Part shown: positions 11,401 through 20,099 of the stretch, in pieces
How the letters are laid out: each line of letters starts with the position of its first letter
How positions within the stretch are numbered: the stretch's first letter is position 1
DNA from: Maribacter aestuarii
GTDB lineage: Bacteria; Bacteroidota; Bacteroidia; Flavobacteriales; Flavobacteriaceae
Length of the DNA: 64,000 nt
Direction of reading: 5' to 3'
Assembly: GCF_027474845.2 (NCBI RefSeq)
Contig: NZ_CP107031.2
Coordinates: 2,122,501-2,186,500 of the forward strand
Program-made: the position numbers and the translations under genes
Notes under the pieces: model-generated
Databases searched by the model: none
What the model was told of the DNA's origin: nothing
What the model saw: the letters and a program-made list of their open reading frames with translations, nothing else

Positions 11401-11525
11401 TTGTCACTTATAGTACCTGAAACGGTAATTTGGGCGATTGCTGAACTTGCTGTAAGAAATGAAAGGAAAACAAATAGGATTGTAATAATTTTCCATCCAC
11501 TTTGCTTTTTAAGATTGTGTTCCAT
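8418..11525 (-). CDS. SusC/RagA family TonB-linked outer membrane transporter
   Basis: A 1035-residue protein with a signal peptide ending near SSAIAQ. It has a carboxypeptidase-regulatory-like domain (ITVSGTISDNVGPLSGASV, about residues 33-110), a TonB-box-like region (EVVVVGYGTQRKADLTGAVG) and a plug domain with the SusC signature (IDVLKDAASAAIYGARGANG). A long beta-barrel follows, ending in an aromatic-terminated beta-signal (QLGWSVSFN). It imports oligosaccharides across the outer membrane using TonB energy, in complex with the SusD downstream. No N-terminal secretin/TonB extension for anti-sigma signalling is present, so it does not look like a trans-envelope signalling transducer. Confidence 0.97.
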   Translation of the reverse strand: MEHNLKKQSGWKIITILFVFLSFLTASSAIAQITVSGTISDNVGPLSGASVVVKGTTNGTVADFDGNYTIDVQDSNGTLVFSYVGYARQEVAINGRTTINVTLQEDTEALSEVVVVGYGTQRKADLTGAVGSIGAAEIIKQPIVSPDQILAGTISGVNITNRSGDPGAPVSVNIRGVGTLSADANPLYVIDGVPLVGTNNITVNTSSTTDSNPLASINPSDIETIDVLKDAASAAIYGARGANGVIIITTKKGSAGDPKVTYDGYASVASARDQLDVLNVQQFIDIQSELGRDFSQFSGQPTVDWQDAIFQNGFVQNHNVGVSGGGENGTYYISGSILDNEGIQRAQSFKRYSLRANSEFRVGKRLKFGESLQISQSDRLTQSEGALNAGFNAALNAPYFEVFGDGPFGYNLANPSTLGGASGSNYVLLTDERINSTTIQNRKVLGHFYGELEIIDDLKLRPSIGIDYNVGSGDFFQAATTLDGNSERQSLLVQSRPIEFTLTTGATLSYDKTFGDHNIGALIGVEQTKFRFNKVRLQGRNLFNDNFAASGTAVAGANEADLWTLQGIIGRITYNYQGKYLATVNVRRDATSKFADGFRDDVFPSISVGWRISQEDFMSDYDFIDDLKLRVGYGELGNQNLGDGTANTFPYLTTLNNNIFYVIGDGQGTVVGPAPTTFANQSIGWETSKQIDIGLDFSLLKGKITGVFDYYKKTNQDALVQLPLPFASGFFLPAPTNAGEITNSGIELALNYKNRIGDFEYGIGGNLTTVKNVVQSLGPVEQIISGVGGAGSHRTIVGESLGHFFGYKTDGLYQNAAEVAAALPDANGTPSPGDIRFVDVNGDGVVDANDRTILGSPYPGFFYGVNFQAAYKGFDFSMLLRGVGDRQIFNSSRIALEGLTGTNNFSTSVLNRWNGEGSTNSSSNPRLAAGDPNGNNRVSDRFIEDADYLRIQNIQLGYTLPQDKLQSWTGDFVSNMRFYLSVQNLATFTGYSGFDPEVGRAQSFQKGNNPLATGQDDGQAPLPRIVQLGWSVSFN

Positions 11526-11976
11526 AATCGGTTAGTTTAAGTTAGTTATTCTCGTAAGAGCTATGTACAATAAAGAAACGTACTGTTTCAAAACTGTATT
11601 ATGATACTCTATGCTACAAACAAATGTATGCATTAAATCTACTCATAGGTTGATTAAAAATAAAAAAAAATCTCTATTCTTTAATTTAATGGTAGTTAAA
11701 TTGTTGGTCTTTTAATTATATTGTTAATTAAACACAGTATTCATATATAATACTTGCGAATATTTAATGTCATTAGTAATTCACAACGGGTTTTTAATTA
11801 TTTTTACAAAAATAGCATAGTATATAATAATTAAGTTGAGTTAGTTGTTTTCTATCCTAGAATTTGAAAGCCGAGTAAAAACATTTGCTTGGCTTTTGTT
11901 AATTTTAAATTATTAGTTTGAATGGATTTAGGTATTTTTTCTTTGATTTGTTTTTTATGAACATAATATTAGCCAT
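11526..11976. other. Divergent intergenic region between susC and the GH36 operon
   Basis: A 451-bp, very AT-rich stretch with no credible ORF. It must hold the divergent promoters for the SusC/SusD operon (leftward) and the GH36-acetyltransferase-symporter operon (rightward). A minus-strand -7 element is listed separately. On the plus strand, TAGAATTTG-like and TAGTTTG-like sequences near 11858-11920 are imperfect matches, so I do not assign a rightward promoter. No riboswitch or ncRNA could be recognised. Both operons probably share one regulator encoded elsewhere. Confidence 0.6.
11621..11628 (-). promoter_or_regulatory. Candidate -7 element for susC
   Basis: CAAATGTA on the plus strand reads TACATTTG on the minus strand and matches the Bacteroidota -7 consensus TAnnTTTG. 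It lies 96 bases upstream of the SusC ATG, giving a long leader usual for susC genes. No good -33 TTG is seen at the expected distance, so it may depend on an activator or be a chance match. Confidence 0.4.
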
Positions 11977-13740
11977 ATGGCAGTAAGTTTTGAGGTGGAA
12001 AATGGATGGAATGTTCAGATAGTAAACGATAATCCAAATATTGAAACTAAAATTACCGAGGTTCACCATGAAAAGGGAGTCACTATCCTTGATTTTAAGA
12101 TAATAGGACAATTATTCGTTCCTTGTGAGACGATTAGTTTGAAATGGAAAGTACCTGGGATAAACGTAAAGGGAATTTGGAAACCAACGGCTGATTTCAA
12201 CAAAAGGATACAGGCAGATTGGGAATTGCTACAAATGGAATCAAGAATATCCATAAATGCTCCTGTAATTTGTCTTTTCGGAAGCCAGGATGAAAATATT
12301 TTCACTTTCTCGTGCTCCAATGCCATTGATAGACTTGAAATGAACGCAAGTTTACGAGAGGAGGATAATTTGATTTACTGTAATATCACTTTTTTTTCGG
12401 AGCAGCATTATCCTTTAGACGGGTTCAATGCCCAATTAAGATTAGATTCAAGAAGTGTCCATTTTTCCGAAAGTATCAGGGATGTCTCCAGATGGTGGGA
12501 ATCTTTTAAAAACCTTCAGCCCGCCTATGTTCCGGAGATAGCGAAAAAACCGGTTTATTCTACATGGTACCAATTTCACCAAAATTTAGAGCCAGAATTA
12601 CTATTAAAGGAATGTAAACTGGCTAAAGAAATGGGATACGAGGTAATTATTCTAGATGATGGATGGCAGACAAAGGATTCTAACCGAGGGTACGATTTTA
12701 CGGGAGATTGGCGCCCGGAACGTATTCCAGAAATGGGAGAATTTGTCAAAACAATCCACGACCTAGGAATGAAGGTAGCACTATGGTACTCGGTTCCTTT
12801 TTGTGGGAAAAAATCTAAGGCCTATGAGAAATTCAAAGGAAAATTTTTAACCGAAGAGCACAGATGGGCACCTGTTTTTGATCCTAGATATCCAGAGGTA
12901 CGGGAACACCTTATCAATATATACACCAGTGCTGTTAGGGATTGGAACCTGGATGGCTTTAAATTGGATTTCATTGATGATTTTCACTGGTATGAAAACA
13001 CTTCCGGTAGAATCGAAGGCATGGACTACGATTCCATAAATACGGCAGTTGACAGACTACTTGCAGATACTAAAAATGCCCTAAAGGAAATAAATCCAGA
13101 AGTAATCATAGAGTTCAGACAAAAATATACGGGTCCGGCGATGCGTAAATACGGGAACATGTTCCGGGCTTTTGACTGTCCGGGAGATGCCACTATGAAC
13201 AGAGTGCGTATTACCGATATACGAATGTTGGCCGGCAACACTGCGGTACATTCGGATATGATTACTTGGCATCCAAATGAGCCCTTGGAGATTGCTGCGT
13301 TGCAAATGGTGAATACTCTATTTGGAGTTCCACAATTATCGATACTACTCAATAAGGCGAGACCATCTTACATCAAAATGATCAATTTTTGGACAACATA
13401 CTGGAAAACCTATGCCGATGTTTTAGTCAATGGATATTTTATGCCTTCAAGACCACTTGCCAATTATCCGCTGCTCGAGGTCTCCGATTCGGTTTATCAT
13501 ATCATTGGGGTTTATGAGGATTATGTTGTGCCTATTAAAAATGATAGGTCAAAGATTCATATTATCAACGGTAAAACAACCCAAAGTGTAGTCCTGAAAA
13601 TTTTACAGGATATGGGGACTTATCAATGTGAAATTTTTGATTGTCAGGGTAAACCTAGAAGTAATGAAAAAATAGAATATAGGAAGGGGTTACTGGAGAT
13701 TTCAATTCCACCTTGCGGAATTATGATAGCAAAAAAATAA
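11977..13740 (+). CDS. GH36-type alpha-galactosidase (melibiase-like), cytoplasmic
   Basis: A 587-residue TIM-barrel glycosidase. The central barrel shows YSTWYQFHQNLEPELLL, EVIILDDGWQ (about 216-225) and LGMKVALWYSVPF. The nucleophile motif is DGFKLDFIDDF, with Asp331 as likely catalytic nucleophile. FDCPGDATMNRVR at about 399-411 is in the place of the general acid/base. There is a beta-sandwich N-terminal region and a short C-terminal sheet domain. No signal peptide is present, so it acts in the cytoplasm or needs another export route. It is first in an operon with a sugar acetyltransferase (13 bases on) and a sodium symporter, divergent from SusC/SusD: outer-membrane import, inner-membrane symport, intracellular cleavage. 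The family assignment is firm to clan level; exact substrate is not. Confidence 0.85.
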   Translation: MAVSFEVENGWNVQIVNDNPNIETKITEVHHEKGVTILDFKIIGQLFVPCETISLKWKVPGINVKGIWKPTADFNKRIQADWELLQMESRISINAPVICLFGSQDENIFTFSCSNAIDRLEMNASLREEDNLIYCNITFFSEQHYPLDGFNAQLRLDSRSVHFSESIRDVSRWWESFKNLQPAYVPEIAKKPVYSTWYQFHQNLEPELLLKECKLAKEMGYEVIILDDGWQTKDSNRGYDFTGDWRPERIPEMGEFVKTIHDLGMKVALWYSVPFCGKKSKAYEKFKGKFLTEEHRWAPVFDPRYPEVREHLINIYTSAVRDWNLDGFKLDFIDDFHWYENTSGRIEGMDYDSINTAVDRLLADTKNALKEINPEVIIEFRQKYTGPAMRKYGNMFRAFDCPGDATMNRVRITDIRMLAGNTAVHSDMITWHPNEPLEIAALQMVNTLFGVPQLSILLNKARPSYIKMINFWTTYWKTYADVLVNGYFMPSRPLANYPLLEVSDSVYHIIGVYEDYVVPIKNDRSKIHIINGKTTQSVVLKILQDMGTYQCEIFDCQGKPRSNEKIEYRKGLLEISIPPCGIMIAKK

Positions 13741-13753
13741 CTAAGAGCAGGAT

Positions 13754-14311
13754 ATGACGGAAAGAGAGAAAATGATCAAGGGTCTTATGTACGATCCTAG
13801 TGATAAAGAATTAGTATCTGGCAGATTAAAAGCTCGTTTACTTTTGAGAAAAATTGCAGAAATACCTGAGGATAAGGAACGGCAACGTAAGCACTTTTTT
13901 AAAGAATTGTTGGGTAAAACAGGTCAAAAATTTTACATAGAAAACCCTTTTACATGCGATTATGGCTCCAATATTTATTGGGGTGAAAATTCGTATGCTA
14001 ATTTTGGATGTATTATATTAGACGCCGCCCCTGTGTACATTGGGGAAAATGTCATGATGGCCCCATCGGTAAAATTGTTGACTGCAACCCATCCAATTGA
14101 ATTCAAAGAACGAAATTCGGGACTGGAATTTGCAAAAAGCATAACGATTGGGGATAATGTTTGGATTGGCGGCGGAGCCATCATAAATCCAGGAGTAACC
14201 ATTGGGAAAAATAGTGTTATAGGATCAGGAAGCGTGGTCACTAAAGATATACCCGAGAATGTTGTGGCGGCTGGAAATCCATGTAAAGTTTTGAAAGAAA
14301 TCGACAATTAA
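13754..14311 (+). CDS. Maltose/galactoside O-acetyltransferase (LacA/Maa/NodL family)
   Basis: A 185-residue left-handed beta-helix acetyltransferase. The N-terminal Mac domain (MIKGLMYDPSDKELV) is followed by hexapeptide repeats (ITIGDNVWIGGGAIINPGV, IGKNSVIGSGSVVTKDIPEN). The catalytic His is in LLTATHPIE. It ends with the usual GNPCKVLK motif. Length is normal. Family members transfer acetyl from acetyl-CoA to the 6-OH of galactosides, glucosides or maltose. Position between an alpha-galactosidase and a symporter suggests acetylation of imported or leftover sugars, much as LacA does in lac operons. Confidence 0.92.
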   Translation: MTEREKMIKGLMYDPSDKELVSGRLKARLLLRKIAEIPEDKERQRKHFFKELLGKTGQKFYIENPFTCDYGSNIYWGENSYANFGCIILDAAPVYIGENVMMAPSVKLLTATHPIEFKERNSGLEFAKSITIGDNVWIGGGAIINPGVTIGKNSVIGSGSVVTKDIPENVVAAGNPCKVLKEIDN

Positions 14312-14344
14312 AAATAACCACCAACTAACTTTAAATTATAATCT

Positions 14345-15994
14345 ATGCTTTCGATAATTACTTTCATTGGGTTCACGCTTTTGGTTGCAGGAGTAGCATG
14401 GTATGCTACAAAAGGAACGGATGAAAGTTCCGCAGATGGTTTTTATCTTGGAGGTAGAAGTTTAGGGGCTGTTACGATCGCAGGATCTTTATTGTTAACT
14501 AACCTATCCGCAGAACAAATTGTGGGACTTAACGGGCAGGCCTTTTCAGAAGGTATTTTGGTCATGGCCTGGGAAACCCTAGCGGCAATTTCTATGGTGA
14601 TTACCGCGGTCTGGTTACTCCCAAAGTATATGAACAAGGGTATTACCACCATACCCGAATTTATACAAGAACGTTTTGACGAAAACACAAAGGCCATACT
14701 CTCCGTTCTGTTTTTGATAGCTTTTGGAATTGTCCTGTTGCCAACTATTCTATATGCTGGTTCTAAGGCATTTATTACAATGTTCGAACTTCCAGAGCTA
14801 CTCGGTATCTCAGAAACCACTTCCTATTGGATTTGTGTTTGGAGTATCGGATCAATCGGTATCGTATACGCAATTTTCGGAGGCCTAAAAGCCGTCGCCG
14901 TTTCCGATTTAATTAATGCAATAGGTCTGCTTATTGGTGGATTGCTCATCCCGATTTTTGGCTTGGCCCTTGTGGGAGACGGTAGTTTAGTCGATGGGCT
15001 AAGCACCCTCTGGACGGAAAATCAAGATAAGTTTGACGTAATAGGAGACACCACTTCGTCCATTCCCTTCGGTACGGTTTTCACAGGAATGATGATTGCG
15101 CAAATGTATTATTGGGGGACCAATCAAGCTATTTTACAGCGTGTATTTGGAGCTAAAAGCCTGGCCGAAGGTCAAAAGGGAATGATGCTTGCAGCATTTG
15201 TCAAATTTTTAATACCGGTAATCGTCGTGCTTCCGGGAATCATTGCTTGGCATCTGTTTGGAAGCGAGCTTAACGATGCCGACGCTGCCTACCCAGAGCT
15301 GGTACGCCGTGTTTTGCCAGCCAGCCTATTGGGCTTCTTTGCTGCCGTTTTATTTGGTGCCGTACTGAGTTCGTTCAATAGTTTACTGAACAGTAGTGCT
15401 ACCCTCTTCGGATTTGATCTCTACAAGAAATTCTTTAATCACGGAGCCTCGGAACACAAAGCGGTAAAAGCTGGAAAATTCTTCGGGTTTGGATTGGCAT
15501 TAGTATCCATGTCGATAGCCCCATTTATTCGCTATGCCCCAGATGGTCTATTCTCTTACATTCAGCAGGCTTTGGGAAGTTTAAGTGTCCCAATTTTAGC
15601 TGTAGTAGCTATTGGGATATTGACCAAGAAAGTTCCGGCAATAGGTGCCAAAATTGTGTTGATCGGGGGTGTGTTGATGTATCTCGTAAGTTTGCTGTAC
15701 CTAGGGCCAAAAATGATTGGTTCCGCGCTTGCCGAAGCAGAGGCAAACGGTATTACTGATGCCGGTCAACTAGCAATTATAGAGGCGGAGGCCTATCCTC
15801 ATTTTTTACACATCATGGGAATATTGTTCGTCATCAATGTGGTAATCATGCTTATAATAGGAGCCATTAAGCCGAAAACGGAAATCTATGTGCCCCAAAC
15901 AACGGAGGTAATCGACACAACTCCCTGGAAATATGCTTGGATAGCAGGCGCTTTGGTTACGGCCTTGGTACTTAGCACCTATATTATTTTCTAA
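14345..15994 (+). CDS. Sodium:solute symporter (SSS/SLC5 family), probable sugar transporter
   Basis: A 549-residue integral membrane protein with about 14 predicted hydrophobic helices. SSS signatures include FYLGGRSLG near the N-terminus, LTNLSAEQIVGLNGQAF, and MYYWGTNQAILQRVFGAKSLAEG, the classical SSS pattern of sugar transporters. It closes the GH36 operon (33 bases after the acetyltransferase). It most likely brings galactosides or the released monosaccharide through the inner membrane with sodium. It ends 4 bases before the convergent PAP2 gene; the two stops sit in a small AT-rich inverted repeat (15988-16005). Confidence 0.93.
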   Translation: MLSIITFIGFTLLVAGVAWYATKGTDESSADGFYLGGRSLGAVTIAGSLLLTNLSAEQIVGLNGQAFSEGILVMAWETLAAISMVITAVWLLPKYMNKGITTIPEFIQERFDENTKAILSVLFLIAFGIVLLPTILYAGSKAFITMFELPELLGISETTSYWICVWSIGSIGIVYAIFGGLKAVAVSDLINAIGLLIGGLLIPIFGLALVGDGSLVDGLSTLWTENQDKFDVIGDTTSSIPFGTVFTGMMIAQMYYWGTNQAILQRVFGAKSLAEGQKGMMLAAFVKFLIPVIVVLPGIIAWHLFGSELNDADAAYPELVRRVLPASLLGFFAAVLFGAVLSSFNSLLNSSATLFGFDLYKKFFNHGASEHKAVKAGKFFGFGLALVSMSIAPFIRYAPDGLFSYIQQALGSLSVPILAVVAIGILTKKVPAIGAKIVLIGGVLMYLVSLLYLGPKMIGSALAEAEANGITDAGQLAIIEAEAYPHFLHIMGILFVINVVIMLIIGAIKPKTEIYVPQTTEVIDTTPWKYAWIAGALVTALVLSTYIIF

Positions 15995-15998
15995 AAAA

Positions 15999-16841
15999 TT
16001 AGAAACGAATGTTCAGGCCCACTTGACCTGGACCAAAGTTGAGATTCCAACTGACCATTTTTTGCTGGTTGTTATATTTTTCATCGTATTTCCTGTCCAG
16101 GTATCGGTCTATCGATTCCACGGTTGCGACACTAATTGCTAAGGCAAAAACGAAATCACTTAACCAGTGTTGGCCGTCCCATATTCTGGATAAACCCGGA
16201 ATCGCCCCAACGGTGTAAATCCCTGCTTTTACCCATGGATTTTTAAATTGCTTTGCTATAGCATAGGCATTGGTAAATGCTAAAAGTGCATGTCCTGAGG
16301 GAAAGGAATGAAAATTCCTGCTTGAGTTGAAAGGATCAAAAGTGTCTTTGCCCAAGTTTGCTAATGGCCTAGCCCTTCCTACCACAGATTTTAAGACCTG
16401 TTGTAAAAGTCCCGCGGAAGTAGCTGATGATATCAATAATACCCCAGTACGGCGTAATTTTTCATTTTTCGTTATCAAACCTGCAAGATATACCCCGGAA
16501 GTGGCTATATAATTATTTTCCGGGCTACCGTAAAGTTCGCCGTAATCCCTTAACCAGGAAGGAACGCTTTCCCTATTGTTTCTAATAAATCTGGAAGTAT
16601 TATCGTCAGCTAGATATACCAGGCCGGTTCCGCCAACCACTGCTCCGAAATGGGCCCATTGCTTGCCCTGCCAATGAAAAGGACGGGCATAGGAATAACC
16701 TACTCCAGTAAATACGTTGCCTATATCATAAGTAAACATTTCCCATCGGGTATCGGGATTTTTAATGCTTAAGCTGTCTTGGGAATAAATAGTCTGGAAA
16801 CTTCCGAGAAGTAGTAGGTGTACTAGGAGATATCTTTTCAT
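15999..16841 (-). CDS. PAP2 superfamily membrane-associated phosphatase
   Basis: A 280-residue protein with a signal peptide (MKRYLLVHLLLLGSF, cleavage near YSQ). The three PAP2 motifs are present: KSVVGRARP, SFPSGHALLAF with the catalytic His, and SRIWDGQHWLSDF. The family hydrolyses phosphatidic acid, undecaprenyl diphosphate, lipid A phosphates or similar at the membrane or periplasm. The C-terminus ends in a beta-strand-like VSWNLNFGPGQVGLNIRF-type stretch, suggesting an outer-membrane-associated end. Exact substrate unknown. Confidence 0.92.
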   Translation of the reverse strand: MKRYLLVHLLLLGSFQTIYSQDSLSIKNPDTRWEMFTYDIGNVFTGVGYSYARPFHWQGKQWAHFGAVVGGTGLVYLADDNTSRFIRNNRESVPSWLRDYGELYGSPENNYIATSGVYLAGLITKNEKLRRTGVLLISSATSAGLLQQVLKSVVGRARPLANLGKDTFDPFNSSRNFHSFPSGHALLAFTNAYAIAKQFKNPWVKAGIYTVGAIPGLSRIWDGQHWLSDFVFALAISVATVESIDRYLDRKYDEKYNNQQKMVSWNLNFGPGQVGLNIRF

Positions 16842-16928
16842 GTCATAAAATTAATATTACTTCTGTGGAAAATGGATTCGTTTCGAAGAAATAATAGCTC
16901 ATTTTGAAACCATTATTGGTGAGAAATA

Positions 16929-17831
16929 TCAAAAATAAACTTCGTTGGCTTCTCGAAAAGTATTTGCGTGTGCATCCACGATCACTTTTATTTCTGGTGA
17001 ATAGCCACCGCCCATACTACATTGAACCGGTATTTGTAATTTATGGCAAGTGTCCAAAACAAACCTATCGCGTTGCCTACACCCTTCTACGGTCAGCCCT
17101 AAAGTTCCCAATTTATCAGTAGCGATGACGTCCACGCCACATAGGTAGAAGATGAAGTCGGGCTTTTCCGTAGCTATGAGCTTGGGCAAAGTTTCTTTAA
17201 GGATGGATAAATAGGTATCGTCACCCGTCCCTTTTACTAGAGGAATATCCATATCGGATTTTTCTTTTTTAAAAGGGTAGTTGCCGGCTCCGTGCATAGA
17301 AAAAGTGAAGACCGAAGCGTCTTTTTGAAATATCTCTGCAGTTCCGTTGCCTTGATGTACGTCCAAATCTACTATTAAAATCTTTTTGGCAAGACCGTTC
17401 TTCTGAAGGTATCGTGCGCCAATCGCCTGATCGTTCAGCATGCAGAATGCTTCACCCCTGTTAGTGTAGGCATGGTGGGTGCCACCAGCAATGTTCATGG
17501 CAATTCCGTTTTCAAGGGCGAATTCGCAGCCTTTCATAGTACCATCGGCTATGATACGTTCGCGTTCCACGAGAACCTCGGATAAAGGGAATCCGATTTT
17601 ACGGGCTTCCCTGTGAGGAATTTTCATATTCAACAAATCGTAATAATATTCAGGATCGTGGACGGCAACGATGTACTTGTCGTTGGGTAGTTCAGGTTCA
17701 AAAAAATTATCGGCCGTACAGGTACCTTCGTGCAATAATTGCTTGGGTAGCAATTCGTATTTCAGCATGGGAAATCGATGGCCTTCCGGTAAGGGATGCT
17801 TGTAAATGGGATGGAAGGCAATTTTTAGCAT
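16929..17831 (-). CDS. Histone deacetylase family protein (acetoin/polyamine deacetylase-like)
   Basis: A 300-residue arginase/deacetylase-fold protein, standard length for single-domain bacterial HDACs. The HDAC signature is visible: IAGGTHHAY with tandem His, LIVDLDVHQGNGTAEIF with the zinc-binding Asp and His, and a distal FYLCGVDVIATDKLG-like segment with the second zinc Asp and the GGGYSP loop. The N-terminus (AFHPIYKHPLPEGHRFP) resembles class IV (HDAC11-like) proteins. Bacterial relatives deacetylate acetyl-lysine, acetoin pathway components or polyamines. It lies 45 bases downstream of metG; no further context. Confidence 0.92.
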   Translation of the reverse strand: MLKIAFHPIYKHPLPEGHRFPMLKYELLPKQLLHEGTCTADNFFEPELPNDKYIVAVHDPEYYYDLLNMKIPHREARKIGFPLSEVLVERERIIADGTMKGCEFALENGIAMNIAGGTHHAYTNRGEAFCMLNDQAIGARYLQKNGLAKKILIVDLDVHQGNGTAEIFQKDASVFTFSMHGAGNYPFKKEKSDMDIPLVKGTGDDTYLSILKETLPKLIATEKPDFIFYLCGVDVIATDKLGTLGLTVEGCRQRDRFVLDTCHKLQIPVQCSMGGGYSPEIKVIVDAHANTFREANEVYF

Positions 17832-17843
17832 AGGATGATTATG

Positions 17844-17869
17844 ACCCTAGGGTTTTAAGTCGCTAGGGT
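17844..17869. repeat. Inverted repeat between metG and the deacetylase gene
   Basis: ACCCTAG (17844-17850) and CTAGGGT (17863-17869) form a 7-bp stem with a 12-nt loop. It has no T-run, so it is not a normal intrinsic terminator. It could be a processing or stabilising stem between the two genes. Confidence 0.4.
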
Positions 17870-17876
17870 GTTCCAA

Positions 17877-19973
17877 TTAACTAATTGTATTTCCGTTATC
17901 AACATCTTCCTCATCGGGATTAACGAAGACTAATTTTCCGTCTGTGTTCTCGGTCATCAAAATCATGCCTTCGCTTTCTACACCCCTAAGTGCACGAGGT
18001 GCCAAGTTAATTAAGACAGTAACTTTTTTACCAATGACTTCTTCTGGACTAAAACTCTCTGCGATACCTGAAACTATAGTTCTTTTATCAAGCCCGGTGT
18101 CCACTTTGAGGACCAATAATTTCTTGGTCTTGGCCATTTTCTCGGCTTCTACGATGGTTCCGACCCGCATATCCAATTTAGTAAAATCATCAAAACTTAT
18201 GGTGTCTTTTTGTGGTTCCAGAGATACGTCCATTTTTGCGTTGTCTTTTTTTGTGGCTGCAAGTTTATCCAATTGTGCTTGAATTTCCGAGTCTTCTATT
18301 TTTCTGAAAAGTAGTGACGCTTCGTTAATTTGATGTCCGGAAGGGAGCAGGGTCTCTTTTTGAGAAACATCTTGCCATTTGTTCTCGATACGATTCTCCA
18401 AGGTCGAATCACTCGAACTGACATTTAAGATATCTTTTAGTTTGCTTGAAGTAAAAGGTAAAAAGGGTTCGCTCAATACCGCTAAGCCAGTGGCAATCTG
18501 TAAAGCAACGAACATGATTGTCTTTACCCGTTCCTCATCTTCTTTAACGACTTTCCAGGGCTCTTCATCCGCCAAATACTTGTTCCCCAAGCGGGCAAGA
18601 TTCATCAATTCCTGTCCTGCTTCCCTAAAACGGTAACGCTCTATAGAACTCGAAATGATTTCTGGGAAGTTTTTAAGGGCCGTCAAGGTTTCCGAGTCAA
18701 CGTTTGTTAGACTATTGGGACTAGGAACTATTCCACCATAATACTTATGTGTCAATACCACCACGCGATTGATGAAATTTCCTAAGATGGCAACCAACTC
18801 GTTATTGTTTCTTGCTTGAAAATCTTTCCAGGTAAAATCGTTATCCTTTGTTTCTGGAGCATTTGCGGTTAAGGTATAACGAAGTACGTCCTGCATATTT
18901 GGAAATTCCTCCAAGTATTCATGGAGCCAGACCGCCCAGTTTTTGGAGGTCGACAATTTGTTGCCTTCCAAATTCAAAAATTCATTGGCAGGTACGTTGT
19001 CCGGAAGTATAAAATCTCCATGGGCTTTTAAGATTGCCGGAAAAATAATACAGTGAAAAACGATATTATCCTTGCCTATAAAGTGTACGAGCTTAGTATC
19101 ATTTGATTTCCAATAGGGTTCCCAATCTTTTTCTTCACGTTCGGCCCATTCTTTTGTGGAAGAAATATAACCGATGGGAGCATCAAACCATACGTAAAGT
19201 ACTTTGCCTTCCCCTCCCTTAACAGGTACTGGAATACCCCAATCCAAATCTCTAGTAACCGCCCTTGGTTCCAGCCCGCCGTCTATCCAAGATTTGCATT
19301 GCCCATAAACGTTGGATTTCCAATCGTTTTTATGCCCTTCTAATATCCATTCCCGTAGAAAATTTTCATAACGGTCTAAGGGTAAGAACCAATGTTTAGT
19401 CTCTTTGGTGGTTGGGATACTTCCGGTTATGGTAGATTTAGGATTTATGAGGTCGGTAGCATTTAACGAGGACCCACAATTTTCACATTGGTCGCCGTAG
19501 GCTTCCTCATTTCCACATTTGGGGCAGGTTCCGATGACAAAGCGATCGGCCAAAAACTGTTGGGCATCCTCGTCATATAATTGCGCAGTGGTTTCTTCAA
19601 TGAAGTCACCATTCTCATATAGTTTAATAAAAAAGTCCGATGCGGTCTTATGGTGTACGGGAGCAGACGTTCTTGAATAATTATCAAAAGTGATTCCAAA
19701 ATCAATAAAAGACTGCTTAATAATTCCGTGATACTTATCAATGACATCCTTGGGCGTAATGCCTTCTTTCTTGGCCTTCATTGAAATAGCCACACCGTGC
19801 TCATCGCTTCCGCACACAAAGGCGACGTCCTTACCTACCAATCTTAAATAGCGTGCATATATATCTGCCGGTACGTACACCCCGGCCAAGTGACCAATGT
19901 GTATAGGACCATTTGTATAAGGTAATGCGGCTGTAATGGTATACCGGTTAGGAACTTCTATTTTGGTAGACAT
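17877..19973 (-). CDS. metG: Methionine--tRNA ligase
   Basis: A 698-residue class I aminoacyl-tRNA synthetase. It shows the HIGH motif in [13 protein letters not shown], the zinc knuckle CPKCG...CENCG (about residues 149-167), and the KMSKS equivalent KLSTSK. The anticodon-binding helices follow. A C-terminal EMAP/tRNA-binding OB domain ([16 protein letters not shown], about 590-695) promotes dimerisation and tRNA binding. The length matches the two-domain MetG of Bacteroidota. It charges tRNA-Met for initiation and elongation. Its own -7 promoter element and an upstream terminator suggest separate transcription from DUF1501. Confidence 0.99.
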   Translation of the reverse strand: MSTKIEVPNRYTITAALPYTNGPIHIGHLAGVYVPADIYARYLRLVGKDVAFVCGSDEHGVAISMKAKKEGITPKDVIDKYHGIIKQSFIDFGITFDNYSRTSAPVHHKTASDFFIKLYENGDFIEETTAQLYDEDAQQFLADRFVIGTCPKCGNEEAYGDQCENCGSSLNATDLINPKSTITGSIPTTKETKHWFLPLDRYENFLREWILEGHKNDWKSNVYGQCKSWIDGGLEPRAVTRDLDWGIPVPVKGGEGKVLYVWFDAPIGYISSTKEWAEREEKDWEPYWKSNDTKLVHFIGKDNIVFHCIIFPAILKAHGDFILPDNVPANEFLNLEGNKLSTSKNWAVWLHEYLEEFPNMQDVLRYTLTANAPETKDNDFTWKDFQARNNNELVAILGNFINRVVVLTHKYYGGIVPSPNSLTNVDSETLTALKNFPEIISSSIERYRFREAGQELMNLARLGNKYLADEEPWKVVKEDEERVKTIMFVALQIATGLAVLSEPFLPFTSSKLKDILNVSSSDSTLENRIENKWQDVSQKETLLPSGHQINEASLLFRKIEDSEIQAQLDKLAATKKDNAKMDVSLEPQKDTISFDDFTKLDMRVGTIVEAEKMAKTKKLLVLKVDTGLDKRTIVSGIAESFSPEEVIGKKVTVLINLAPRALRGVESEGMILMTENTDGKLVFVNPDEEDVDNGNTIS

Positions 19974-19990
19974 GTATTCGAATTAGGCCA

Positions 19991-19998
19991 CAAAAATA
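19991..19998 (-). promoter_or_regulatory. Candidate -7 element for metG
   Basis: CAAAAATA reads TATTTTTG on the minus strand, a match to TAnnTTTG, 18 bases upstream of the metG ATG and just downstream of the DUF1501 terminator. No convincing -33 TTG was seen. Confidence 0.45.
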
Positions 19999-20032
19999 AA
20001 GATTTTTATACCTAAGAATTGCGTGTTGCCCT

Positions 20033-20075
20033 AAAAATAAAACCTTCGGCATATCTAATAGATACCGCCGAAGGC
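20033..20075 (-). terminator. Intrinsic terminator after the DUF1501 gene
   Basis: On the minus strand CCTTCGGC pairs with GCCGAAGG (20043-20050 with 20067-20074) around a 16-nt loop that can itself pair partly, and is followed by TTTTATTTTT. It lies 25 bases after the DUF1501 stop and before metG, separating the two units. Confidence 0.85.
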
Positions 20076-20099
20076 CAAGTTGCATAGTGGGGAAACAGA

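Noticed and set aside
11905..12111. Small minus-strand frame in the susC-GH36 gap
   Set aside because: It overlaps the GH36 gene, has no recognisable sequence features and is AT-driven.
15988..16005. AT-rich inverted repeat TTTCTAA/TTAGAAA over the convergent stops
   Set aside because: Stem is only A-T-rich and overlaps both stop codons; too weak to call a terminator.
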